Shown: positions 1 through 6,459, counted from the first letter of the stretch. The stretch: 12,023 nt of DNA from Actinomycetes bacterium (GCA_023426345.1 JAFAAX010000152.1:1-12023), one strand, 5' to 3'. Numbers and translations: made by a program. The notes: generated by a model from the sequence alone, not told the origin.

Positions 1-28
1 GGCCCGCTCCCCTCGGGGGAGCGGGCCC
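1..28 (-). terminator. Strong GC-rich hairpin, second of two after the minus-strand lipoprotein gene
   Basis: Positions 1-12 (GGCCCGCTCCCC) pair perfectly with 16-27, leaving a 3-nt loop. It lies about 57 nt beyond the stop of the minus-strand lipoprotein gene. No T-tract can be seen because the window ends here, so its action as a terminator is inferred from position and stem strength. It could also end transcription arriving from the left on the plus strand. Confidence 0.5.
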
Positions 29-46
29 GCCCGCCGTTCACGGGAG

Positions 47-71
47 CGTGCGGGCCCGGCGGGTCCGCACG
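47..71 (-). terminator. GC-rich hairpin just after the lipoprotein stop codon
   Basis: Positions 47-57 pair with 61-71 around a GGC triloop. There are 11 paired positions, one of which (54/64) is G.T on the plus strand and a C.A mismatch in minus-strand RNA. The hairpin starts 13 nt past the stop codon at 85, the usual place for an intrinsic terminator, but no run of U follows. Together with the hairpin at 1-28 it forms a tandem pair. Confidence 0.5.
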
Positions 72-84
72 AGGCCCCACGACG

Positions 85-540
85 TCAGAGCTGGGAGCCC
101 TTGACGGACTGCGTGAGCGACGACCCGTCGCCGGAGACCGCGACGCAGACGATCTCGCGGTCGTGGGCCTTGTCCCAGGAGTCCTGGGTGGGCACCATCC
201 ACGTGAGGTCCAGGGAGGAGGTCTCGTAGTCGCTGCCGACGTAGGACGAGAAGGCGCTCAGGCAATCGGTCTGCGCTTGGGCGTCCAGGGCGTCGGAGTC
301 GGGGAGCGTGTCGCCATCGATGGTGGTGACGCCGATGACCTCGGCGTCGTGCTCGTCGGTGCAGACAGTCGTCGTGACGTTGGAGATCTCGTCGGAGTCA
401 TCGGTGGGGGACACCATGCAGTCGCCCTCCTCGAGGGCCAGGGCGCTGGTGGTGGAGCATCCGCCCAGCAGGGAGGCCAGGCCGATCAGGCCGACTGCTG
501 TCAGGGAGGTCAGAGCGTGGGGGCGGCGTGCCGCATGCAT
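85..540 (-). CDS. Septum-formation-family lipoprotein
   Basis: A 151-residue predicted exported lipoprotein. It has basic residues at 5-6, a hydrophobic stretch at about 13-26 and a lipobox LGGC with the acylated cysteine at 28. The mature part has the cysteine and histidine layout of the septum-formation (PF13845-type) domain: GDC at 39-41, C60 followed by DEHDAEV, C93, and a P-x4-W-x5-R-x3-C pattern ending at C132. The family is known from actinobacterial envelope proteins, but its biochemical role is poorly defined and the division link comes mainly from its name. I chose the ATG at 540 because a GAGAGG ribosome site lies 9 nt upstream and the signal peptide begins directly after it. The reading frame stays open to a GTG at 663, but that extension is not signal-like. 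The gene lies downstream of pit, apparently as a separate unit. Family assignment is fairly sure; function is not. Confidence 0.8.
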   Translation of the reverse strand: MHAARRPHALTSLTAVGLIGLASLLGGCSTTSALALEEGDCMVSPTDDSDEISNVTTTVCTDEHDAEVIGVTTIDGDTLPDSDALDAQAQTDCLSAFSSYVGSDYETSSLDLTWMVPTQDSWDKAHDREIVCVAVSGDGSSLTQSVKGSQL

Positions 541-598
541 ATGAGAGAGCCTCTCGGTCGTCGATGATGGGATGCGCGGGGCCTGAAGGCCTCGCAGA

Positions 599-642
599 AC
601 GGGGGCGCCGCCGCGACTCGCCTGTCGCAGGAGCACCCCCGT
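599..642 (-). terminator. Two-part hairpin between pit and the lipoprotein gene
   Basis: Outer arms ACGGGGG (599-605) and CCCCCGT (636-642) pair perfectly. An inner stem of GCGAC (613-617) and GTCGC (624-628) has a 6-nt loop. It lies about 40 nt after the pit stop codon on the minus strand. No U-tract follows, so termination is inferred from position and structure. It separates the phosphate pair from the lipoprotein gene, which would then need its own promoter; I did not find a convincing one in 541-598. Confidence 0.4.
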
Positions 643-679
643 GTGAGACGTGGTCGAGACCAAGGTCCCGTTCCGCCTG

Positions 680-1738
680 TCACATCACGATAGCGTGGAT
701 GAGGAGGTACATGACGGCGGCGACCGCCCCCGCGGCGGGCAGGGTGAGGAACCAGGCGCCCACGATGTTGCCGGCGACGCCCCACCGCACGGCGGAGAAC
801 CGCTTCGTGGCGCCGACGCCCAGGATCGCGGAGGTGATCGTGTGCGTCGTGGAGATCGGCGCGTGGAGGACGTAGGCCGACAGGTAGAGGATCGTCGCGG
901 ACACGGACTCGGCGACGAACCCGCGGGCGGGATCCAGGTCGATGATGCGCCGGCCGAGCGTGCGCATGATCCGCCATCCCCCGGAGTACGTGCCCAGCGA
1001 GATCGCGCCGGCGGCCGCCAGCTTCACCCACAGCGGGATCTGCATGTCGCCGGTGACGGGGTCGAAGATGTTGTGGTTCTCGCCGTAGCCGCCGGCCACC
1101 AGCGCCATCACGATGACGCCCATCGTCTTCTGTGCGTCCTGGAGGCCGTGCCCGAGGGCCATCGCGGCCGCGGAGACCGTCTGGGCCAGGCGGAAGTGGC
1201 GCATCGTGCGGTGGTAGGGCGCGTTCTGGAGCAGACGCATCACGAGTTTCATCACGGCGTAGCCGAGGACGAAACCGATGACGGGCGACGCGAACATGGG
1301 GATGATGACGTGGCTAAGGATGCCGCCCCACATCACCTTCGTCGAGGCCATCAGGCCGGCGCCGACCAGGCCGCCGATCAGGGCGTGGGAGGAGGAGGAC
1401 GGCAGCCCCAGCCACCACGTGATGAGGTTCCACGCGCCCGCGCCCAGCAGGGCGCCCATGACGATGATGAGGCCCTCTCTCTGCATCGTGACGTCGGTCG
1501 ACGTCGAGTAGGAGGAGATGTCGATGATGCCCTCGCCGATCGTCTTGGCGACCTCGGTGCCCAGGAGGGCTCCGACGATGTTCATGCCGGCGGCCATCAG
1601 CAGGGCGATGCGGGGCGTGAGGGCGCGGGTCGACACCGAGGTCGCGATCGCATTGGCGGCGTCGTGGAATCCATTGGTGAAATCGAAGGCCAGCGCGATG
1701 ACGATGACCAGGACCACCAGGACCAGGTTGAGGTCCAC
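680..1738 (-). CDS. pit: PiT-family low-affinity inorganic phosphate transporter
   Basis: A 352-residue polytopic membrane protein that imports inorganic phosphate (as metal-phosphate) by proton symport in characterised bacterial members. Both halves of the inverted PiT repeat are present. The N-terminal signature DFTNGFHDAANAIAT is at 19-33 and GLPSSSSHALIGG at 111-123. The second repeat has GHGLQDAQKTMGV at 196-208, YSGGWRIMRTLGRRI at 251-265 and APISTTHTITSAILG at 293-307. Hydrophobic helices fill most of the rest, and the length is normal for the short actinobacterial form. The start is GTG at 1738, with AAGGAG 9 nt upstream inside the end of the preceding gene. Only 3 nt separate the two genes, so they are co-transcribed and probably translationally coupled. 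Family assignment is essentially certain; substrate specificity is inferred. Confidence 0.95.
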   Translation of the reverse strand: MDLNLVLVVLVIVIALAFDFTNGFHDAANAIATSVSTRALTPRIALLMAAGMNIVGALLGTEVAKTIGEGIIDISSYSTSTDVTMQREGLIIVMGALLGAGAWNLITWWLGLPSSSSHALIGGLVGAGLMASTKVMWGGILSHVIIPMFASPVIGFVLGYAVMKLVMRLLQNAPYHRTMRHFRLAQTVSAAAMALGHGLQDAQKTMGVIVMALVAGGYGENHNIFDPVTGDMQIPLWVKLAAAGAISLGTYSGGWRIMRTLGRRIIDLDPARGFVAESVSATILYLSAYVLHAPISTTHTITSAILGVGATKRFSAVRWGVAGNIVGAWFLTLPAAGAVAAVMYLLIHAIVM

Positions 1739-1741
1739 CGG

Positions 1742-2371
1742 TCAGGACTCCTTGACCGCGATGGACTCGATGCCGTTGGCCAGGTCCTCGAAGGCGTCGG
1801 CGCAGGCCTCGAGGGCCTCGATGACGTCCTTGAGCTTGATGATCATCACCGGATCCAGGCCCGAGTCGAACAGCGTGGTGAGGGTGAGGCGGTAGGCCTG
1901 GTCGCCCTCGTTCTCCAGGCGGTTGATCTCTACCCAGTAGTCGCGCAGGTCCAGCGGGGACTTCAGGCCGGGCATGGCCCGCGCCGTCTGGTCCGCGCAG
2001 CGGGTGAGCACGTCGACCTGCCGGGCGATGAGATCGGCGACATCGTCGGGGATGTGGGTGAGGCCGTAGAGGACGATGAGGTCGCCGGCCTCGTCCATGA
2101 GGTCCATGCAGTCGTCCAGGCGCGACGCCAGGAAGCCGAGGTCCTCCCGGTCGAAGGGCGTGATGAAGGACAGGTTCAGGCGGCGCACGACCTGGTGGTT
2201 GACCTCATCGCCGGCGTGCTCGACCTCGTGGAGCTGGTCGCGCAGCGCGACGCGTTCCTCGGGGCTGGCGCCGAGCATCGCGGCCAGGAGCCCGACGCCG
2301 GTGACGAGCTGCTCCGCCTGCGCGGAGAGAAGATCGAAGAAGGTCGGGCCTTCCTGAGAACGAAATCCCAC
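1742..2371 (-). CDS. DUF47 / PhoU-like phosphate transport accessory protein
   Basis: A 209-residue cytoplasmic, mostly helical protein of the DUF47 family, relatives of PhoU often encoded beside PiT transporters and thought to regulate them. Family marks are the FFDLLSAQAEQLVTG start (11-25), EVEHAGDEVNH (49-59), the strongly conserved TPFDREDL (71-78), a second acidic motif NRLENEGDQAYR (150-161) and a C-terminal helix KDVIEALEACADAFEDLAN. The acidic E-x3-D motifs resemble PhoU metal-binding helices. I chose the GTG at 2371 because an AGGAG lies 7 nt upstream and homology-like sequence begins there. The reading frame runs 82 codons further upstream, but that part is proline- and arginine-rich and non-conserved. 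The gene is first in a two-gene unit with pit. Regulation of PiT by this protein is inferred from family context. Confidence 0.92.
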   Translation of the reverse strand: MGFRSQEGPTFFDLLSAQAEQLVTGVGLLAAMLGASPEERVALRDQLHEVEHAGDEVNHQVVRRLNLSFITPFDREDLGFLASRLDDCMDLMDEAGDLIVLYGLTHIPDDVADLIARQVDVLTRCADQTARAMPGLKSPLDLRDYWVEINRLENEGDQAYRLTLTTLFDSGLDPVMIIKLKDVIEALEACADAFEDLANGIESIAVKES

Positions 2372-2378
2372 GGTGCAA

Positions 2379-2383
2379 CTCCT
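2379..2383 (-). promoter_or_regulatory. Ribosome binding site fixing the DUF47 GTG start
   Basis: Read on the minus strand this is AGGAG, with 7 nt before the GTG at 2371. It decides between that start and the longer open frame that reaches 2617. Confidence 0.75.
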
Positions 2384-2421
2384 GAGGTGAGGCGGGGCAG
2401 ATGGTGCCACGTTCCAGGGAA

Positions 2422-2427
2422 AGACTA
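2422..2427 (-). promoter_or_regulatory. Possible -10 box for the DUF47-pit unit
   Basis: The minus strand reads TAGTCT, matching the actinobacterial TANNNT -10 pattern. It would give a 5' leader of about 44 nt before the GTG at 2371. I see no good -35 at 16-18 nt spacing, so this is weak. Confidence 0.3.
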
Positions 2428-2570
2428 GAGCACGCACCGCCCTGCCCCGCACGGTTGTGGGCTCGCACACACGCCCGGCAGGACCATCCGCCCTCGCGCG
2501 GCCCGCCGCCGTCTGGGAGGATGTGACATGTACGACGAGGGTGGAAGCACCCGAGAAGACACACTGCCCC

Positions 2571-2576
2571 AGGAGG
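2571..2576 (+). promoter_or_regulatory. Ribosome binding site of pckG
   Basis: A full AGGAGG with 4 nt before the ATG at 2581. It supports this start. The rest of 2372-2570 is the shared region between the divergent pckG and DUF47-pit units; I could not identify a pckG promoter in it. Confidence 0.8.
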
Positions 2577-2580
2577 CAAC

Positions 2581-4440
2581 ATGTCAGTGACCGAACAGGA
2601 CGTGCGCGCTGCAGCACCGTCGAACGCTCCCGAGGACGTCATCGCGTGGGTGACGACGATCGCCGAGCTCGCCACGCCTGAGGCCGTCGAGTTCTGCGAC
2701 GGCTCCCAGGAGGAGTGGGACCGACTCACCCAGCTGATGGTGGACAACGGGATGTTCACCCGGCTCAATCCGTCGAAGCGCCCGAACTCCTTCCTGGCCC
2801 GTTCGCTGCCCTCCGATGTGGCCCGCGTCGAGTCCCGCACGTTCATCTGCTGCGAGAAGGAGGAGGACGCCGGCCCGACGAACCACTGGGCCGATCCCGC
2901 GGAGATGAAGGCCACCCTGAACGAGAAGTTCACGGGGACCATGAAGGGCCGCACGATGTACGTGATCCCCTTCTCCATGGGCCCGCTGGGCGGCCCGATC
3001 TCCCAGCTCGGCATCGAGATCACCGACTCGCCCTACGTCGTGTGCAACATGCGGATCATGACCCGCATGGGCGCCCAGGCGATGGACCTCATCAACGAGG
3101 GCCAGGTGTGGGTGCCGGCCGTGCACTCCGTGGGCGTGCCGCTGGAGCCGGGCCAGGAGGACACCGCGTGGCCCTGCAACGACGAGAAGTACATCACGCA
3201 CTTCCCCGAGACCAATGAGATCTGGTCCTACGGCTCCGGGTACGGCGGCAACGCGCTGCTGGGCAAGAAGTGCTTCGCGCTGCGCATCGCCTCGACGATG
3301 GCCCGTCGCGACGGCTGGATGGCCGAGCACATGCTGATCCTGCGCCTCACCCGCGAGTCCGACGGCAAGCAGTTCCATGTGACCGCGGCCTTCCCGAGCG
3401 CCTGCGGCAAGACGAACCTTGCCATGCTCCAGCCCACCATCCCCGGCTACAAGGTCGAGACGGTCGGCGACGACATCGCGTGGATGCGTCCCGGCCCGGA
3501 CGGCCGCCTGTACGCCATCAACCCGGAGGCCGGCTTCTTCGGCGTCGCCCCGGGTACGTCCTACACGACGAACCCGATGGCCATGGAGACCATGAAGGCC
3601 AACACCATCTTCACCAACGTCGCGCTGACCGACGACGGCGACGTGTGGTGGGAGGGCATCGACGGCGACGTGCCGGCGCACCTCATCGACTGGCACGGCA
3701 AGGACTGGACGCCGGAGAGCGACGCGCCCGCCGCCCATGCGAACAGCCGCTTCACCACGCCCGCCTCGCAGTGCCCGATCATCTGCCCGGACTGGGAGGC
3801 CCCCCAGGGCGTTCCGGTGGACGCGATCCTGTTCGGCGGGCGCCGCGCGACCAACGTGCCGCTGGTCGCCGAGCAGTACTCGGCCGCTCACGGCGTGTTC
3901 ATCGGCGCGTCGGTGGCCTCCGAGGTCACCGCCGCGGCGACGGACGTCAAGGCCGGCTCGCTGCGCCACGACCCGTTCGCGATGCTGCCCTTCTGCGGCT
4001 ACAACATGGCGGACTACTGGGGCCACTGGCTGGAGATGCAGGCCAAGCTGGGCGACAAGTTCCCGAAGATCTACCAGGTCAACTGGTTCCGCAAGGACGA
4101 GAACGGCAAGTTCCTGTGGCCCGGATACGGCGACAACTCCCGCGTGCTGGACTGGATCGTCCGCCGCTCCGCGGGTGAGGTCGAGGCCATCGACGGCGTG
4201 ACGGGCCGCTACCCGCACGTCGAGGACTTCAACCTCGACGGCGTCGACGTGGGCAAGGCCGAGTGGGACAAGATGTACACGGTCGATCCCGACGCCTGGG
4301 CCGCCGAGGCGGACTCCTCGGAGGAGTACTTCGCGCAGTTCGGCGATCACCTGCCTCAGGCGATCACCGACCAGTTGACCGCCCTGCGCGCGCGCATCGC
4401 GGCGGCCAAGGCCGGCCAGCCGATCCCCACGGAGGGCTGA
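2581..4440 (+). CDS. pckG: Phosphoenolpyruvate carboxykinase (GTP)
   Basis: A complete 619-residue GTP-dependent PEPCK, which converts oxaloacetate and GTP to phosphoenolpyruvate, GDP and CO2, the entry step of gluconeogenesis and part of the PEP-pyruvate-oxaloacetate node. It is cytoplasmic and Mn2+-dependent. The GTP-class P-loop FPSACGKTN is at 271-279, with the hyper-reactive cysteine at 275. Other family marks are the substrate-loop arginine in ARVESRTFIC (81-90), GKKCFALRIAS (228-238) and MAEH (247-250) carrying the metal-binding Lys and His, VGDDIAWMRP (295-304) carrying the metal Asp, FGGRRATNVPLV (418-429), the lid segment EVTAAAT (448-454), HDPFAMLPFCGYN (463-475) and the nucleotide-binding NWFRKDENGKFLWPG (501-515). 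Length is usual for bacterial members. It is transcribed alone, divergently from the phosphate pair, and followed by two hairpins. No defects are seen. Confidence 0.98.
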   Translation: MSVTEQDVRAAAPSNAPEDVIAWVTTIAELATPEAVEFCDGSQEEWDRLTQLMVDNGMFTRLNPSKRPNSFLARSLPSDVARVESRTFICCEKEEDAGPTNHWADPAEMKATLNEKFTGTMKGRTMYVIPFSMGPLGGPISQLGIEITDSPYVVCNMRIMTRMGAQAMDLINEGQVWVPAVHSVGVPLEPGQEDTAWPCNDEKYITHFPETNEIWSYGSGYGGNALLGKKCFALRIASTMARRDGWMAEHMLILRLTRESDGKQFHVTAAFPSACGKTNLAMLQPTIPGYKVETVGDDIAWMRPGPDGRLYAINPEAGFFGVAPGTSYTTNPMAMETMKANTIFTNVALTDDGDVWWEGIDGDVPAHLIDWHGKDWTPESDAPAAHANSRFTTPASQCPIICPDWEAPQGVPVDAILFGGRRATNVPLVAEQYSAAHGVFIGASVASEVTAAATDVKAGSLRHDPFAMLPFCGYNMADYWGHWLEMQAKLGDKFPKIYQVNWFRKDENGKFLWPGYGDNSRVLDWIVRRSAGEVEAIDGVTGRYPHVEDFNLDGVDVGKAEWDKMYTVDPDAWAAEADSSEEYFAQFGDHLPQAITDQLTALRARIAAAKAGQPIPTEG

Positions 4441-4458
4441 TCGCCGGTCCCCACCGGG

Positions 4459-4480
4459 TCGGGGATCCCAGGATCCCCGA
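4459..4480 (+). terminator. First hairpin after pckG
   Basis: TCGGGGATC (4459-4467) pairs perfectly with GATCCCCGA (4472-4480) around a CCAG loop: a 9-bp stem starting 19 nt past the pckG stop. There is no T-run, as is common for actinobacterial terminators. Confidence 0.55.
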
Positions 4481-4499
4481 TCTCCGGTCCCATTGACGA

Positions 4500-4542
4500 G
4501 GCCGCCCCCTTGCGCTGGTCACCACCGCGCGAGGGGGCGGCC
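4500..4542 (+). terminator. Second, longer hairpin after pckG
   Basis: GGCCGCCCCCT (4500-4510) pairs perfectly with AGGGGGCGGCC (4532-4542). An inner GCGC/GCGC (4512-4515 with 4527-4530) extends the stem. Together with the hairpin at 4459-4480 it should end pckG transcription before the next gene. Confidence 0.6.
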
Positions 4543-4651
4543 CCGTTCGTCGTCCCTCCCGCGCGGGGCGGCGAGGGCGTCCCGCGCGGCCTCGATCGGC
4601 CCGGCCTCTCCCGGCCTCGGCGCCCGATGGCGTGCGCCGGCGAGGCCGGGC

Positions 4652-4657
4652 GATACT
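4652..4657 (+). promoter_or_regulatory. Possible -10 box of a leaderless lipoprotein gene
   Basis: GATACT matches TATAAT at four of six positions and ends 7 nt before the ATG at 4665, where a transcription start would be expected. No ribosome site is visible before that ATG, which fits a leaderless mRNA. No clear -35 was found. Confidence 0.35.
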
Positions 4658-4664
4658 TGAGCCC

Positions 4665-5393
4665 ATGCGCGGTGTCCCGGCCTGCCTCGACAGGCTCATC
4701 CCTGTGTCCCTGCTTGCCCTGGGGACGGCCATCGCGCTGAGCGCGTGCGACCTGTCGGGGGCGGTCGAGGTGTCGCCCGACGGCGTCGCCGACGTCATGC
4801 TGGAGATCGGCATCGACCGGGACCTCATCGACGACCCCTCGCTGTCATGCGGGCAGGTGATGTCCGGCGCGCTCGACGGGTATCTGCCGGTGGACGGGCC
4901 GGGGGCACAGATCGACGACGTCTCGGACGCCGACGTGTTGCGGTGCCGTCTCACCGAGCAGGTGTCGCTGGTGGACGCCGGGTGGGACGGGCAGTCCGGA
5001 GGCCCCCTGTGGAGTGCGGACGCCGCGGCGGGGGACTACCGGTTCTTTGTGCCGTTCTCCCAGGGCACCGGGTCCGAGGCGCTGTCGGAGAAGGACCTCG
5101 AGCAGGCGGGCGTCGACGCGTCGGTGACACTGTCGGTCACGATGCCCGCTCCCGTGACGTGGGCGTCGGAGGGGGAGATCTCCGGGTCGACGGTGACGGT
5201 GACGGGTGTCCACGCGCTGGTCACCGACCTGGACATCCGCACCGGTTCCGATGTGCCCGCGACGGGCGGGCCCACCACATGGATCGTCGTCACCGTGGTG
5301 GTCGCGGCGAGCCTGCTGCTGGCGGCCGCCGCGCTGATCCTCCGGGCGGTGCTGATCCGCCGGGGGAAGTGGGGGCGGCAGGGAAAGCGCTGA
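4665..5393 (+). CDS. LppM-like lipoprotein with C-terminal membrane anchor
   Basis: A 242-residue predicted lipoprotein. A hydrophobic signal at about 11-26 ends in the lipobox LSAC, with the acylated cysteine at 28. An extracytoplasmic domain starts with a beta-strand-like VEVSPDGVADVMLEIGI (34-50), which resembles the LppM family opening (a charged beta hairpin after the lipid cysteine). Two more cysteines, at 62 and 94, could form a disulfide. A transmembrane helix at about 205-230 is followed by a basic tail (IRRGKWGRQGKR), so the protein would be tethered at both ends. LppM in Mycobacterium is an envelope lipoprotein linked to phagosome interactions; no such role can be claimed here. I chose the ATG at 4665 because the signal peptide follows it and a -10-like box sits 7 nt upstream. 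A GTG at 4632 is in frame but adds an arginine-rich piece. Family assignment is moderate. Confidence 0.7.
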   Translation: MRGVPACLDRLIPVSLLALGTAIALSACDLSGAVEVSPDGVADVMLEIGIDRDLIDDPSLSCGQVMSGALDGYLPVDGPGAQIDDVSDADVLRCRLTEQVSLVDAGWDGQSGGPLWSADAAAGDYRFFVPFSQGTGSEALSEKDLEQAGVDASVTLSVTMPAPVTWASEGEISGSTVTVTGVHALVTDLDIRTGSDVPATGGPTTWIVVTVVVAASLLLAAAALILRAVLIRRGKWGRQGKR

Positions 5394-5451
5394 AGCGCGG
5401 ATCTGCATCAGCGGGCGCCTGGCCTGCCTGACCCGACCCGCCTGCCCCCTC

Positions 5452-5514
5452 CCGCGACTTCGGTGCTCTTTCCCCGCGACTTCGGTGCTCTTCTCCGGTG
5501 AGTTCGGTTCTCTT
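5452..5514 (+). repeat. Three tandem units at exact 22-nt period
   Basis: The 15-mer GACTTCGGTGCTCTT occurs at 5456-5470 and 5478-5492, and as GAGTTCGGTTCTCTT (13/15) at 5500-5514. The first two copies are identical over 19 nt (CCGCGACTTCGGTGCTCTT). The 22-nt spacing is two helical turns, so the units would lie on one face of DNA. Two units recur inverted at 5792-5828. Confidence 0.85.
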
Positions 5515-5832
5515 TCGACGGGGTGCTCGTGCGGTTGCCTTTCCTGACGACGAGGCTGGATTCGGGAGGCCCCGGGCGCGGGATGCGGCCGCGGCGTGCT
5601 TCACGGGTCGCTGTCGACATACCTTGACGAGTGCGGTCGTGTGGTGGTTCTCAGGCGTCCATGCCAGTCAGGCATACCAATCAGGCTGGTGCGTGTCGCC
5701 GCGAGGCCGGCCTCCATGCGCTTCCATGGGCGCTGACGTGCGATACGACCGGCATCAGCACTCCTCGCCCGCAACGCCGCCGCTGCGCGCCACAGGAACC
5801 GAACTCGCGAGAGAAGAGCACCGAAGTCGCGG
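5474..5832. repeat. 37-bp imperfect inverted repeat bounding a 285-bp interior
   Basis: Positions 5474-5510 and the reverse complement of 5796-5832 agree at 34 of 37 positions; the first 22 are identical. Mismatches fall at 5496/5810, 5497/5809 and 5499/5807. The interior has no gene. This could be a non-autonomous (MITE-like) element, a pair of copies of a dispersed intergenic repeat in opposite orientation, or the stem of a long RNA hairpin. No target duplication is evident because the left arm merges with a third tandem unit. Confidence 0.75.
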
Positions 5833-5928
5833 AGGGAGGGAGGGAAGGACGGAAAGAGCGCTGCCGCTGTCCGCGAGGTATGCCCGCGGCGCGCTGAACG
5901 CGTTGAGGCATTTCCGCGGGCCGAGAGG

Positions 5929-6034
5929 GATCGATTCCGACGACGCCCAGATGTCACGGCAGAAGCGGCGTGAGTCCATCGGCAGAACCTTCAGCCGGTT
6001 CGAGAAGGCAGATCTTCAACGGTCGGAATCGGTC
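5929..6034 (+). repeat. 13-bp inverted repeat (possible RNA stem)
   Basis: GATCGATTCCGAC (5929-5941) pairs with GTCGGAATCGGTC (6022-6034). The only non-Watson-Crick position is 5931/6032, which is U.G in plus-strand RNA. The ten inner pairs are perfect. The arms enclose 80 nt. Confidence 0.5.
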
Positions 6035-6079
6035 GGGGGACCACGAGGGATGCGCCTGTCGCCGGTCGCAGCCGGACTA

Positions 6080-6179
6080 CACCAAATGGTCGGACACCGC
6101 TGAGAGAGTCTTCGGCGTTTCCGCAGGTCGGGGCCTTTCTTGCGGTGTGTATCCCCTCCCGGCAGTCGACTATTTGGTG
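6080..6179 (+). repeat. 13-bp inverted repeat with nested 7-bp stem (possible structured RNA)
   Basis: CACCAAATGGTCG (6080-6092) pairs with CGACTATTTGGTG (6167-6179). The single exception, 6088/6171, is a G.U pair in plus-strand RNA. One base inside the left arm, ACACCGC (6094-6100) pairs with GCGGTGT (6142-6148). The apical 41 nt contain a further CCGCA/TGCGG option at 6121-6125/6141-6145, which competes with the nested stem. It lies about 350-450 bp before moxR, upstream of the proposed promoter, so it would not be in that leader unless there is another start. Confidence 0.45.
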
Positions 6180-6193
6180 CTGTCTGCCATGGT

Positions 6194-6207
6194 TTCGGGC
6201 GCCCGAA
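6194..6207. promoter_or_regulatory. Perfect 14-bp palindrome, candidate operator
   Basis: TTCGGGCGCCCGAA is fully self-complementary and lies about 255 bp before the proposed moxR -10. Its symmetry would suit a dimeric regulator. Binding is not demonstrated by the sequence, and GC-rich DNA yields such palindromes by chance at a modest rate. Confidence 0.3.
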
Positions 6208-6315
6208 GCACACCGCCGAACCGACCCCGCGGGGGGAGACCTTCGAGCTATGCCGTCGGCGCACCAGGGCTCCCCCCAGGGCCGAGACATGCCGTGGGGC
6301 CGGTGGGGTCGCACG

Positions 6316-6351
6316 TGGGCGAACCTCGAGGTCCCGGATGGGCGAACCTCG
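6316..6351 (+). repeat. 13-bp direct repeat upstream of the moxR promoter
   Basis: TGGGCGAACCTCG occurs identically at 6316-6328 and 6339-6351, offset by 23 bp. This spacing and position (about 110-145 bp before the -10) would suit tandem activator or repressor sites. Confidence 0.55.
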
Positions 6352-6371
6352 CGGGAGAGGAGCGCCCAGGT

Positions 6372-6398
6372 CGGCGGAGCCGGCGGAGCAGGCGAGGC
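6372..6398 (+). repeat. Short 9-bp tandem repeat
   Basis: CGGCGGAGC occurs twice in tandem (6372-6380, 6381-6389) and is followed by the related AGGCGAGGC. It is probably simple GC-rich slippage sequence. Confidence 0.4.
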
Positions 6399-6459
6399 CG
6401 CCCTCCTCACCCTCGGCCGCCCGTGGTCGCCCGGGCGGTGGCGGGCAGGCGGACTCCTC

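Noticed and set aside
650..2428. Long open frame of 592 codons on the plus strand across the phosphate genes
   Set aside because: It is the antisense shadow of pit and DUF47, with composition typical of high-GC off-frame translation (Asp, Gly, His, Arg and Val rich). Both sense genes are clearly identified.
2522..2527. TGTGAC as a CRP/GlxR-type half site before pckG
   Set aside because: The matching TCACA half is missing at the required distance, so it is not better than chance.
2584..4350. 588-codon open frame antisense to pckG
   Set aside because: A shadow frame opposite a fully conserved PEPCK; no motifs or initiation signals.
5452..5514. Tandem repeat considered as a CRISPR fragment
   Set aside because: Units are about 15-19 nt with only 3-7 nt between them, leaving no room for spacers, and no cas gene is present.
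5831..5846. GGAGGGAGGGAGGG run as a G-quadruplex
   Set aside because: Four G-tracts are present, so a two-layer quadruplex is possible, but this is a simple AGGG repeat next to the inverted repeat and nothing else supports a function.
5498..6103. 201-codon open frame on the plus strand in the repeat region
   Set aside because: It begins within the tandem repeat, crosses the inverted repeat, has no ribosome site and shows no recognisable or protein-like features.
6080..6180. Known riboswitch or housekeeping RNA (TPP, cobalamin, c-di-AMP, RNase P, tmRNA)
   Set aside because: I looked for the core conserved strings of these RNAs and found none; the gene after it is a MoxR ATPase, not a usual riboswitch target.
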